A DNA stretch of 64,000 nt, taken from NCBI GenBank assembly GCA_029945375.1, contig CM057063.1, positions 2,291,894 through 2,355,893 of the forward strand, given 5' to 3'. The position numbers and the translations under genes were made by a program. Below the pieces are notes generated by a model. That model saw only the letters and a program-made list of their open reading frames with translations. It made no database searches and was not told where the DNA came from. The stretch's first letter is position 1; each line of letters opens with the position of its first letter. Source of the DNA: Agaricus subrufescens (Eukaryota; Basidiomycota; Agaricomycetes; Agaricales; Agaricaceae). Positions 1 through 11,740 of this stretch are shown here, in pieces.

Positions 1-10
1 ATATATACAG

Positions 11-1300
11 CTTCTAGAATAATTGTCGGAAATGCAGTCGCCATTCCTGCTGCTTCACTGTGCATCACCAGACGTCTTTATCGCATTGCTTCAGTAAGGC
101 GGGTGATGATTACCAAGGCTGAGAAACGTCGGCAGGTCTTCGTTGATTTGGCCATAGGTCTCGGACTTCCAATTCTTGAAATGATACTTCGTGAGTCGCC
201 GTCGGAGAGGACCGTCGAGTTATTTAACTAATATACCTCTAGAGATCATTTCCGAAGGTCATCGCTTTAACATATTCGAAGAAGTTGGCTGTTATCCTTA
301 TACCTACAACACATGGGTTGCTCTCCTAACCGTTTCAATTCCTCCCATCATCATTGGCCTCGTCTCTGCTGTCTACGCTTTCCTCAGCATCAGATCACTC
401 TATAAGACACGGGCGCAGTCGCAAGCAATTCTGTCTGTCTATTCCAACCTCAACTCTGGCCGTTATCTGCGTCTCATGGCCCTCAGTGCCTGCGAGATTC
501 TTTGCACGGTTCCGCTTGCTATCTATGCCATGCACCTCAATTTGGCAAACAGCGCTCAACACCCTTGGATCAGCTGGGCGGACACTCACAGTGGATATTC
601 CCGAGTAGATCAAATTCCATCTTTACTTTGGCGTTCGAATCCTATCGAGGAGAGATCACTTGAGATGACTCGATGGATATGCATCGCTTGTGCGTTCCTC
701 TTCTTCGGTTTCTTTGGCTTTGCCGAGGAGGCCCGATCGAGATACCGTTCGGCCGCAAGTACGATTGGCAAACATTTTGGTGTCTCAACAGACGTCTCAT
801 CCAGCACTATCTATGTATCACAGTATGTTCTCTTCGTTCAGTTTTCTTTCCAGTCCATTGACCCTCCTGCTAGAATGTCGAAAGCTGGTACAGGATCACA
901 AACCAGCATCGGAGGAACCGAGAAATGTACCCGCAAGGCCTCTTCCGACTTCTCGTTCTCAAACTTGAATAAAAGCAACGATCACCTTCCTCCAACAAAT
1001 GCCCCCAGTACAAGCGAGAAGAAAAGCCACAACTTGCCTTATGTCTTTGGCAAAAAGAAATTCAACGAAGAAGTTTTTAAGCCTACATTCCGCTACGATG
1101 ATCTCGTCCTTCCCGATATCGGCGGCACCTTAGGGAATGGTGAGCCACACGAGGTTCCATCTACCCCCTCCACTATATCGCCGAGCACATCGATCCCTCA
1201 CCACGAACCAGCATTATCGGAAGCAAGTAGTACACAAACACCTTCATCAACCCATACATTTATCTCCGAAGAATTTCACAAAACACACAATATGGTTTAA
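11..1300 (+). CDS. STE3-type pheromone receptor, 3' part
   Basis: This is the C-terminal part of a class-D fungal GPCR that senses lipopeptide pheromones at the plasma membrane. The first ten bases look like the end of an intron (ACAG), so the 5' exons lie outside the window. Exon 11-190 encodes the segment beginning ASRIIVGNAVAIPAASLC, then the RRLYRIASVRR loop and the next helix. A 52-nt intron (191-242) follows. Next come the family-typical GHRFNIFEEVGCYPYTYNTW segment, two more helices (near VALLTVSIPPIIIGL and LMALSACEILCTVPLAIYAM) and a last helix at CIACAFLFFGFFGFAEEAR. A 51-nt intron (823-873, GTATGT...TAG) probably sits in the cytoplasmic tail. The tail is Ser/Thr/Pro-rich, as in other STE3 receptors. 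The family is clear. Whether this is a mating-type receptor or one of the extra receptors common in agaricomycetes cannot be told here. Confidence 0.9.
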
Positions 1301-1648
1301 GCGCACGCTTCATTATCTGACTCTCCAGATACCCTATCACATGCTATTCATTATTTCATGCCGCTCGTTACTTACATGCAACCTTCTATTTCATCTAAAC
1401 CGCAGTAGTCTCCGCAACTCTCACAATGTCATGCCTGACTCTATCCTGTAGCGCTAGTAACTTCTTTCTCTAACAAGTACATTTTAGTTCAAATTTAAAA
1501 CAAAGGGTGATGCAAAAAAGCTGCATAATAATGGACTGATAGATTTCGACTACTGCTCTCTGGTGCTGACAACTCTCTTCTCGTCGGTACCGATCTCGGT
1601 AGAGATGTGCCAGTGGTTGGCATGACCGCTCATTTCTATACCGTGTAG

Positions 1649-2035
1649 CTATTTTCTCCCGTCTTCCAACTCTTCGAACTTTCGCGCGGTACCACTGGCA
1701 CCGCCAACTTGCTCAACAAATCCGACACCTTCAGGATTACCCTGCCCTGTCTTACTTGGCTTCTCATCTCTAGTTCCCGTGGCCTCATTCGCTGCGTCTA
1801 TAGCCTCGCTTTTATAATCCTTCCTCGCTTCCTTTCCTTTCCTGACAACCTCTGATTGGACGTCTTGAGGGTGTAGATTGTTCGGATCTGTTGCGTGGCC
1901 TTGAGATAGCTGGTCAGCTTCTCGTTTTATGTTCGATGTCGCATATAAGTTTCGGATAGGGTAAGAACGAAATGGGATGGCAGTGTTTGCATGCAGGTAC
2001 AGATGCTGAAAACGAGGTCTAGCGAACAGATACAT
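1649..2035 (-). CDS. Small conserved fungal protein, probably mitochondrial
   Basis: A single-exon 128-residue protein. The N-terminus has Arg residues spaced among hydrophobic and aromatic residues and almost no acidic ones in the first 35 positions (MYLFARPRFQHLYLHANTAI...), consistent with a matrix-targeting presequence. The remainder is hydrophilic and rich in Lys, Glu and Gly. It ends in a Gly-rich block (GNPEGVGFVEQVGGASGTA) that resembles the C-termini of small uncharacterised fungal mitochondrial proteins. No catalytic motif is visible, so no function is assigned. It is convergent with the STE3-like gene, with about 350 bp between the two stops. Confidence 0.55.
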   Translation of the reverse strand: MYLFARPRFQHLYLHANTAIPFRSYPIRNLYATSNIKREADQLSQGHATDPNNLHPQDVQSEVVRKGKEARKDYKSEAIDAANEATGTRDEKPSKTGQGNPEGVGFVEQVGGASGTARKFEELEDGRK

Positions 2036-3618
2036 GGTTGGGACTGAGAAGTAGCGAAATCAAATTTGGATGCATGAAGGCTACAATATGACGTCATACA
2101 CTCTCCATCCAGATTAGACTGGCATGTGTGCAAGTCCATGCTGGCACGACCACGCGGAAGTCTTATAAAGAACGGGAATTGTCCTCTGAAGTACTCCTCC
2201 AACGAGACGGACACATGTACGAGGCATCCGAGTACCTCGGCGCATCAACCGCAGAATCAGAAACAGCACTAACACCGCGGTATAGTTCATGAGTAGAGAA
2301 CTATATCAGATAGAGGAAACAACGAGCCATACTAACCCCTAGAGGATATGGAAGGTTCGCGAAGGGCATTAAGCTTGCATTGGCAAGCGTACGTACAGCG
2401 TCGGCAGGCCTGTGCCACCATCTCCGGGGCTTTGCGAGAACTAGGGTGTCAATGGAATTGTTACCAATGTTATGCTTCAATAGTGAGCCGTTTGTTGACG
2501 GGGCCGTTGAAGATGACGGGGGCTTGCGGGAGTGGCTATCAGCAGGTTGAAAACTCTGGATAATAGCTGACATTTGTGTTGTCGCTTCAATTGGGAATGC
2601 GATGTTGGTAAAGAGGGTTCAGAGTCTTGGGCCAAGGCAAAAAAGGGATCCACGTCTTGAGGGTTCGGACTTATAGTTGATACTAGTCAAACAGACCAAG
2701 AGCAGCAGGCATTCTGCCTTACCAGATACGCGCGCATTGCTAGCTTCTAGTTTATCATGATGGTGATATTTCAGCATATTGGAAGTACTTCGGCTTCTAA
2801 ATTGTCGAACAGCTGCAAAGTAGATCATGTGCGCCATTATCTGAGGCCGAGCAATGGGAGTGGCATCGAAGCACAGCGGGCGGAGCTGAAGTTCAGAGTA
2901 TCTGTGCCATGCGCGGGGGGCAGAAAGAAGCGCATCGCTGAGTAAGGACGAGGCCTAGGACGTGAAGTCGACAGACAAAGTCATGCCAGGGTCATGTGTG
3001 AGGTTTATTAGGATTATACTTGTATATGCCGACAGCGGAAGTAGCATGCTGAGCTTCGATGCTATCTCCTTGCTCTACCGAAAAAAAAAAGGAAAATATC
3101 ATGCTTGTAGCGTGAGGCGCCCGATGCTACATCTTCGTGCGAAGCTCTGGACCGTCTCGAGTCGGGTTTTCATGGGTTGTACCGCATAAACCTCAATCAT
3201 CCAGGTTATTGTTTGGGAAAGGACCAAGTGTGAAATCACGGAGATGTGGTCGCGAAGGGTCGGCCATCATTGAAGGGAGTCGTGGGAAAATGGGGAAATC
3301 ACGCAAGCTGATCCGCAGCCATATGTTGGCTTGCCGCGACGGATGGTCCACAAGAAAGCACGTTCACACATTTGATATTCAGACATGTTTCGGGACAACG
3401 ACGGTGGCCAGTCTCATGGCCGTTTCAAAGCTCACCTGAGCTTCGAAGTGATGTTGTGGAGACGCTGTGGAGATCCTTTCCTTATACTACAAGGCATGTC
3501 GTCACCGCCCAGTTCATAGAGTGACAGCTTGATTGTTCCAGCGCTTATGGTTAAGCTCCAAGCATTGATTCAATTTGTTCCGTCTCCTTCAACCTCTCAC
3601 TCTTCCAACCACCTCGTG

Positions 3619-4885
3619 ATGGATGCGTCCTACACAACGAATGTGCTTCCAACCGAAATACTAGAAGCTATTATGGACCAGCTTCATACTGACATTCGCA
3701 TGCTCGGTATATGTGGTTTGGTCTGCGTGGAGTGGTTAACTCGCAGTCGCTACCACCTCTTTTCCGCCATCCGACTGTCTCCTTGCCGAGCTCGCCACTT
3801 CTTTGAGCTTTGTCGCACAAAGCTTTGCACTTTTCTCAATTGTGTCAACCGTATCGACGTAGATGGTACGCGGAGAAGTGAAGGCAAAATTCCCAGCGAT
3901 GATACCGATTTCCTATTCTGCAGGATCCTATCGCTGTCCTCTTCACTCCTAATTCACATCAAATCATTAAGCATTCGGCACATAGACTGGACATCATTCT
4001 CTCCCACTGACCAAAGCCAACTCCGCCAACATCTCGCCTCATTCACCGAATTACATACTCTCGAATTTGACAATGTCATGTTCCACGACCTCCGCGATAT
4101 TGTACAAATCACGTCATCCTATCCTCACCTTAGCCATGTCATTGTCAACGTGCAGTTCTCGAAGTATATGGAGTATGCCATCTCTTCTGCCTCCACTCTC
4201 ACATTACCGAGCCAATTGGAGATATTGCAACTTTGCGCTGATGAAGCTATTCCGGTCCTGCTCAATACCACGTTCAAGGGCTCAAGAATAAGCCGGCTTA
4301 TTCTTGATGGCGTCAAGTTGTGGCATCTGCCGCATATTAGCAGTGGTCTACAAAATCTTCGAGAAGCGCTCCAACATCTTCAAATCAATTTTTTGACTGC
4401 CAAAGATCATTCTATCACCGTCGGTGGGTTACCTTCATGCTCCTCTGATAGCTTGGCCAACAGTGCTGACCAATGTGTGATTAGGTGACCTTACTCAACT
4501 GGATCTCGCGCGTCATACAAATATTCAATCGCTTTGCTTCAGTGGAGTCAGCATGAATCATCAGACCGTATCCTGCACCATTGAACAGGTTTTCCCATGC
4601 ACCATATCTCCGATCCAGCAGGGTCATCGGAAGATGGCAGAAGGTGACAGCCTAATAGTCGTACCCGAACCTATTGTGCGACAAAGGTGTTGGTGCGCAT
4701 TGCGTCGGGTTATCCTCACCATGTTGCACTGTCGCTTGAACTTAGACGTCTCCGTCTACCCTTCACTCACAGGATCGGAAAGAACGACAGGTAAAGTAAT
4801 GGTAATTATGATATATGCCGAGTTCAAGGGTTTACAAGCTAATGGGGGAACGGAAATATGTATCAGTGATAGATGGATTGATTAG
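3619..4885 (+). CDS. F-box domain protein
   Basis: Two exons (3619-4423 and 4485-4885) joined in phase encode about 401 residues. The N-terminus matches an F-box: NVLPTEILEAIMDQL, then IRMLGICGLVCVEWLTRSRYHLFSAI. It would bind Skp1 in an SCF ubiquitin ligase, with the C-terminal part recruiting substrate. Downstream segments have the leucine spacing of divergent LRR-like repeats (for example ELHTLEFDNV, RISRLILDGVKLWHLP). The ATG at 3619 was chosen because it lies ten residues before the F-box. An in-frame ATG at 3547 would add 24 residues. Exon 2 becomes less family-like after about 4600, so a further intron or some decay of the C-terminus is possible. Large, fast-evolving F-box families are typical of agaricomycetes. 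Confidence 0.65.
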
Positions 4886-7755
4886 CGATCGAGCCAGGAC
4901 TACTTGAATGGAGTCAATTTTTAGAACTATTCCTATGTTTAGATCTTACTTCACATTCAGTCAAACATTACAAGAAATGATGATTCTTTCACGAACTGTC
5001 TAGAGCAAGGTAAACGATTTGAACATGCTGTTATACTGGTTGTAACTTTTGCTTACCCGACCGATGTGGAGTTGCTTGCTGCAAAAAACGCCGGGGACCA
5101 GGTTAGGAAGACCCGATTTCCAACCACTGGCCAGTATGTATAGAAAGTTCTGCTTTACCGTACTATCTATCATGAAGATCTTCTTGTTTTCTGAAACTTG
5201 TATGGCAAAGCATGGTGTCTACTCGCTGCTTAAGTTGATCCCTGGGACGGACGGTCCTCCATCAGGCGTTTGGGTTATTCTGGCACTTCTTTGCTTGTCC
5301 TTACCGTGATAAAGATAAAATTGCTTTCATAGCTTCCTCGATCCCCAGGCATTTGAGGCGTGAAGCGGGATGGTTTCAACCTCCTTATACACCGTTAAAA
5401 TCATTTGACGTATTTCTATGAAAGACGGTTTGATGTATACTGAACCTACACAGACATAGACAAACATGTGGACAGTAGGGTGCCAGAGTTTTCGTTACAT
5501 GTCCTGCCACAGGTGAGAGGGACTAGTACAGCCCCTACTAGTATCTCCGAACTCTCATGACTCATGCGCAAGTTCTCTTCAAACACAGGAAATTTCGGCA
5601 TCTTTAGTAGTAACCGGCAAGCACCTCCTCTTAACCCCCATCGATCTTTCCTGTTACACGCTCGGAAAGATTTGAAGTGCTATGCTAAGACGTTCTTTGA
5701 GTTTAGTCTTTCGCTCATCAATTATTAAACTTACTTCGCTCTCAAACATTTCCTTTATGGTTTCGTTCTCCGAGTCCTCGGAAGAGAAGGCCAAGCATAG
5801 CCATCATCATCATAGAAGTATATACATACGGTTGAATAACCGGTGTGTCCCATGCTATAATAGCAGTTCTGGTGTGCAGTACTGCCTCAAATACCACGCC
5901 ATTATCGCGTTGCCACTCCTTGCTGTGAGTTAATTTTGTACCCCCGATGCTTGTTTATGAGCCCAAACCAGTGCACCTAAGATACCTTCCTCTCACACGA
6001 TCTGAATACGGCTTTGAGTATTTTTGGCATTTTTGTGTCAGCCAGTAAAAGGAATCTTGCAAGCTCTTATAGATGCTGAACAAAGCGGATTTTACAAGGA
6101 ACCTGTGGGCAAAAGTGGTCATGACATTCTTTGCCTTCTTAGCTTAATCGGTTCCCACACAAGAGACATTTATATCTGGACAGCCTTGAGATTTAGTCTT
6201 CTCTTCGTGTTCATCTTGGAAACTCATGCTCCGTACGTCATTACTGTCGTAAGCTCAATTCTGCCCTCAATTTTCTTTTCAGATTTGGGATGTTCCACAG
6301 AATCAGTCGTAGATTAAAATAGATCATTCCAAGGTAACTTCTCTTCTGACAATGTTTACGGTGCACCAACAGCCTTCGCTTCCACTGTAATATGTTATCG
6401 ATATTAAGTTAATTCTGACTTCGTTTCTGTGTCACTGCTCCGTTCGCAAACCAAGTACCCAACTGCTTCTTCTTTCTGAGCAGAACCTTGCATGGCATGC
6501 GAGAAGACAGCAGAGCCTCATCCTGCCTTCTCGAACATCAGAGTCTAGTCAAGACCCTACCAGAGCTTCTTTTTTATCACAGCCCCGTCCCTTATTTTGG
6601 ATTCGCGCTCATAAATCATTCCATCAAGAAATTCCAACGCACACTGCAGTTGCGCATCATATGATTGTTCTCCCGAGTCAGGTTCTAAAAATGGGCGCTC
6701 TGACGATGCGGCGTGTGCGTCAGTTTTCAGTTGACGCTTTGTCTGCTCGTGACTTATACGTTCAATTGTCCAAAATGAGGCACATTCGGAGTACCATTTC
6801 CGAGATTTCACTATCGTCTACACGTTTTCCGACCATGTAAAGCGTGAGACCATTTTACCCCGACAAAGCTATTGCTTGCCTCAATAGAGGTATTTTGCCC
6901 GTTTGACTTGGATAACCGACTCTGGCCAACCGATGGTAGATGTATATCTTCCTAAACAACTGGACTAGGACTGGTCATGTTTAAGCAGTGCCTGTCACCC
7001 CATTCTTTCGGATCATTCGGGGCTATGGCCCCTATCAACCCTTTCCTGATGACTCCCAACTATCACATTCAGTAATGTTCCAAACTCAGGGTAGATCATT
7101 TTGAAACATCAGTAATAATCGCTTTGATAGACAATGAAATGAGGTGCCGCGTTAGCATCGGTTGCCTCATTGCTTGAACATGGTTTGACCCACGCCTGAT
7201 CAGAATGCGAGAGCAGAGTATTTATTTTGATCGAAGACACAGCTGATCGATTAAGCCCGAGCCTAGCAGTGGCGATGTTGTTCGCACACCCAATTTGAGA
7301 TGATAAATTGGAAACAGATCACACACACGCTGCCGCACAGCAGCATTATCTTATAGGCAGCCCTGAGGCTTCCATTCAGTAGAATTCTACGAACGCTATC
7401 GTAATTGAAAAACGGTCCTTCTCGCGTTGTAGCATGTGGACGTCACACAGAAGGTCACGCTGGACCCACAACTCACAGCCCAGATGGATTTGGTGAGAAT
7501 CAACTTAGAACTTTCGACAAAGTGATCCTTCCATTCCCTTCTATATGAATATGGCTAGCTTATAAAAATAACTGAAAAAATATATTGCCCGGACCGGGGG
7601 AGTACAGCCAGCCCTTGGCCAACCTGAACTGAAAGATACGGCAAAATACAAGATTGCTATGAATATGCTACAGTAGAATGAAAACATTGGGGAATCATAA
7701 TTTTCATGATAACATCAACTGGTACTCGACGAGCAACGTCCTCCGCTAAAACGCG
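4886..7755. other. Gene-free stretch
   Basis: I find no reading frame with recognisable protein character, no credible spliced gene and no RNA gene in these 2.9 kb. Open frames are short, overlap one another and have no domain signal. The stretch separates the F-box gene from the C2H2 cluster. Confidence 0.6.
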
Positions 7756-9284
7756 TCACTTTGATAGTGAATTCGAAATCTCATTCTTCCGCCGGGAATT
7801 GCGTTTATGGGACAAACTCGGCCCTTCTCCTGCGGTACAGAACTCCTTCTTGTGGCGGGCAAGGGAGCCTGAATGTGAGAAAGAGCTCTTACAAGTATCA
7901 CAGGCCCAATCACGAACGCCATAGTGCGACGATATGTGTGCTGGAATCACATTTAGTCGGTCGGCATCGATCGAGAAGGGGGAAGAACCTACATTTGAAG
8001 TTATGTAGCGCGGTTAAATTTGCGCCGCATCCTGGAATGAGACACCGTATCTCCGTGCATGAATCTAGATTCCTTCTATCTTCGCCACATTTCCTTGCCT
8101 TTTGGGTCGAGACCACTTCTTTCTCCAGGCAAGGAAGGCCACGTTTCGCAAAATCCCATTCCCCAAATGTTTTCGTCACCAACAAAATGGATACAATTGT
8201 CCGCCTTTCTCGATCGCTCATCGCCTTGCCGCGAACAGGCGGTTCAGGCTCAGCAGGCAGTTCCCCTGTGTAGGGTTGAATACGAGGAAACGTATGAAGT
8301 GATGCCGAAGAAGCATGAGCATGTGCCCTCGGGCGACGCAGTTGGGTGGTTGTTGGCGAAGGAGGTGGATACGAGAAAGCCGGTGGCAGTCTGTGTAAAG
8401 GCGACGGAGAATGATGAATAAGGGGAGATAGCGAGCTAGGACTCTCAGCTTTCCCGGAGGGTGAAAGAGGTGGAACACTTAGAAAAACTGGACTAAAAGA
8501 TTCGCTTTTCCATGAAGGCGAGAGGGTAGGGTTGATGCTCGGAGAGATCGGGCTCAGCAAGTCCCTCCTATCTGAAAGCGATTGGGGCGAGGATGTGGGA
8601 CTCGGCAGTGACGAGCCGATGGATGATAATGGAGAGGGCGGAGCGGGGACTTGAAGGTAATAAGGGGACGTTTTCTGAGTATTGAACAGGGCACTTCCTA
8701 CCAAGTCCGTGACTGGCACTTCCAAGGATGATTCACGACTGAACGCATCCAGAACATGGATTCCGCAATCTGCTTCATCCTCAAAAAGAGATTCAATCCT
8801 ATAGGGCTGAGTGGAAAAGATGCAGGGAGACTCTTGGTCAAAGCGGGAATCTTCGAGAGGAGAGGTAGTGTTGTCAATGCTAGCGAGCCAAAATGGTTCT
8901 GGTTCAGGGGTCGGCGAGCAGTTAACAACTGGTTGGTGATTTGAGAGGCCTTTCCAGGAGAAAAGTTGTGATGAAGAACCTACATGACGAGGGGGAATCT
9001 AGAGGGCTAGACGAGTCGGGTGGGGGTGAATTCATGATATCTCCAATGGAAGTGGGAGTTGGAGAGTACGTGTTATGTCCAAAAACTTGGTCATCTAAGT
9101 CCCCGCTTTCTTCTCGTGACTGTGCCTCCTGGGAACAGTTGGGGGGTGTACTGTGAATGTTGAGTTCGGACAAATCCCTAACTCAGGACCGTGGCACGAC
9201 CTACGACAGGGAATATGCAGGGTTGATGGAAGAGAAGTGACTAAGGGCATCGCTATGCCACGGAGAAGAAAACAAGAACGACAT
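7756..9284 (-). CDS. C2H2 zinc-finger transcription factor, cluster copy 1
   Basis: Four exons (9284-9205, 9150-8984, 8928-7993, 7940-7756) with introns of 54, 55 and 52 nt join in phase to give about 455 residues. The long middle is Ser/Pro-rich and disordered, typical of a fungal regulator. Two zinc fingers lie near the C-terminus. Finger 1 is C-x4-C-x12-H-x3-H (CLIPGC...HISSH). Finger 2 is C-x2-C-x12-H-x4-C (CDTC...HKKEFC), so its last ligand is Cys. The last intron splits the codon just before the first His of finger 1, as in the two following genes. The start at 9284 rests on phase agreement of a 27-codon first exon (MSFLFSSPWHSD...). It should be a nuclear DNA-binding protein. Targets are unknown. 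Confidence 0.75.
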
Positions 9285-9911
9285 GAGGAGGAGTATGTCG
9301 ATGGGGAGGTCGGCGAGGAACCATTGTGTTCTTAAATGTTGCCGGAGCAAAGCATGTGCCAAATTTAGTCGTTCGAGCTGCCCTTTTAGGCCATTCCCAC
9401 AAACCCACTCCCCATAGCCTCAAAGAATCGGGACTCTCAAGTGGTTTCCCCCCTTTTCGCCGTACCAACTGTGATCCACGAGGCATCTGAACTTCTTTGT
9501 CTTTTCTTCATTGCCTTGGCACCGCCCTGGACCCTTTGGCTGTGCCGGAACCTCTCGGCTAGGTTATCAGGCGCCCGTTCTCAAGGATCAACAAAAAATT
9601 CTTTCTCCTTTTCGTTCCCGAGTGCGAAGTTATCAAAACCTAATATCTGAATTCAATGGGCGCCCAGCTATGCCAGCTGAGCCGAACTGGTTTTCCCAGT
9701 CTTCTTTCTCATGCAATCCATTTATTAAAGCTACAACGGTAATTAACGGACAAAGATGGCAGTAGTAAATCGAAGCAGGCAATAGACAAAGATATCACTA
9801 ATAGATTGAAGGAGACATCCGACTTCGGTAACAGTTATAAGGAAGCGAATCCATCAGATGGGACGTATATAATATGTCTGGCTACCGAGTCATACTCAAC
9901 TGCGGCAGAAC

Positions 9912-11740
9912 CTAGGTTGTTGTACGCTTGGACGGGCCACGTTTACCCTTTAGGCGATGACCGGGGTGTTTGCTATCTAAGTGGCGGTTTACGCCTCGTG
10001 CATGGCCATACTTCGCACTACAACCAGGTACAGGGCACACAAACCTCTTAAGTTGCAAGTGTCTGGACATGACATGATCTGGCATCTTTCGTTAGACGGC
10101 TCGAGAGTCATATGAAAGGAAAACTCACTGTCCAGATTCTGCTTGCTTGTCTGGGAGTTACCACAGACATCACAGCGGAACTTTGCCTCCCGTTTACGAT
10201 TTGCTTGAGCAGCGGCCAGCGTGCGATCAGAAACGCCTTTGGGATTGATAATCTTATGAGGTTCTCCATTCCTCACTGCTTCCAGTACATCTTGAGGATC
10301 AGCGACTCCATAACTTTGATTGTTAGGTCTACGGTATAAGTCATCCGAGGCCAGAACATTCTGCGACGAGGAAGGAGTCAGGGATTCAGAGCGTTTATCA
10401 TGAGGTGAGGAGGTGACGTTAATGGTGGGAGACGACGCAGAAGGGGGCACATTAGATGTCCAGCCCGGTGGTCCAATCGCTACACCATACATATTGTGCA
10501 GAGCCGCATCATGTGCCATTTGAATGGCTTGAAATGGCATCAACGGAGAAAGCGGAGTAGGCCAACCTTGGCCATCTAAGGCGACAGTGACGGGAATGTT
10601 GTGAGGGTAAGGGTCAGCGGAAACAATATTGATTCCAATGTCACCGTAATCATCGTCCAAGCCAGTAGCATTAGATGCAGGAGCATCAATGGCAGTGAGG
10701 TCGCTCTCTATCTCGAGCGGGTCGAGGTCTCTGTGTGAATATTGGGAGTTGAAATTAGAGCCCAACAAGACTGATGACGATGGCCGCCTGAGGGGCGCCG
10801 ATCCATCTGTCGGGGTCGTTATTTCAAGTCCAGAATCTTCGATGTTCAGAGCAGTCAGTGCGGGGGTCGCTCCAGTTGAACCGTTGTACAACATTGGTGA
10901 GTTTGTTTTCGTACTGTTGTAATGGTTGGGAGATAAAGGTAGCAGGTTTCCTGCAACATATGAGAAACATAACTATATAAGGGTATGATAATGCCTGACC
11001 TGATTCGAAATTGGGATCTGGGGTTAATAGTATATGCTTCGATTTACCGGTAGGGGGAGTGGAGTTTGATGATACGAGGGATGGTGTTGAGCCGCTAAAG
11101 TGTTGATGGGTACCGTAGAATTGACTCGTGGCCGAAGACGGAGAGAGGTTCCTGGGGCTGAATTCCTGTTCACGCTTGAATAAGATATCGGTTTGGATGC
11201 CTGACAATCCAGCCGTCGTTTTAGAAAATGAGTGGGCCAGCGGAATTGAACTGTTGCTAAAAGCGGTCTCTGATGGTAGGTGTGTAAAGGGTCGTGTGTA
11301 AGCTGTAAAACGGAGAAGAGTGTTGTTGAGTACAAGAGTGGCAGTAGCAGTCATTAGGGCGTGGCGAGAATGGGACGCTTACAGTAGGGTGAACGAGGAT
11401 CGTAGACTGGGCTCGATTGCTGATACGAGTTTGCACGAGAGTATTGGACACCGGCGTTTGTATTGTTCGCGACTGGGTAAGGTGAGCACTTCGGGCCCGT
11501 CGTATATGGGATATGGAAGTAGGCATACCGGATTGGTTGGGTACACTCACTGCGTTTCCGCGAAACGCAGGTTGGGATCCCTCAGACCAGTTTCTATTCA
11601 CACTTGGGCTTCTTAGGGTTGATTGACTATAAGAAGGGAGTGTTCGAGTCAGTGATCTGTCGCGCTACCATGTATCAGACACCATAGTCAACTCACTCTG
11701 CGGAGCATCCCCCTATTGGACTGCTATGAGAATATGGCAT
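9912..11740 (-). CDS. C2H2 zinc-finger transcription factor, cluster copy 2
   Basis: The model has six exons: 11740-11697, 11626-11529, 11472-11383, 11302-11000, 10950-10129 and 10078-9912. Every junction is GT-AG and phase-consistent, giving about 507 residues. The body is Ser/Pro/Asn-rich and low-complexity. A tandem finger pair closes the protein: finger 1 is CDVC...HVMSRH (C-x2-C-x12-H-x4-H) and finger 2 is CPVPGC...HLDSKH (C-x4-C-x12-H-x4-H), then a basic tail. The final intron (10079-10128) interrupts finger 1 just before its first His. A second acceptor 16 nt downstream (intron 10063-10128) would shift the frame and remove the finger ligands, ending at 9989. The N-terminal start is the least certain part, because the frame stays open upstream of 11740 without another ATG. 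Confidence 0.72.

Noticed and set aside
1550..1633. 27-residue minus-strand ORF (MSGHANHW...) near the STE3-like gene as a pheromone precursor
   Set aside because: It ends TREQ and has no C-terminal CaaX box, which fungal lipopeptide pheromones require.
2114..2573. Two-exon minus-strand gene with a hydrophobic helix
   Set aside because: The frames join in phase, but only through a 36-nt intron without a sensible branch site, and no family is recognised.
10063..10128. Apparent frameshift destroying the second finger of C2H2 copy 2
   Set aside because: With the acceptor at 10079 instead of 10063 the frame is correct and both fingers are complete, so no lesion is needed.
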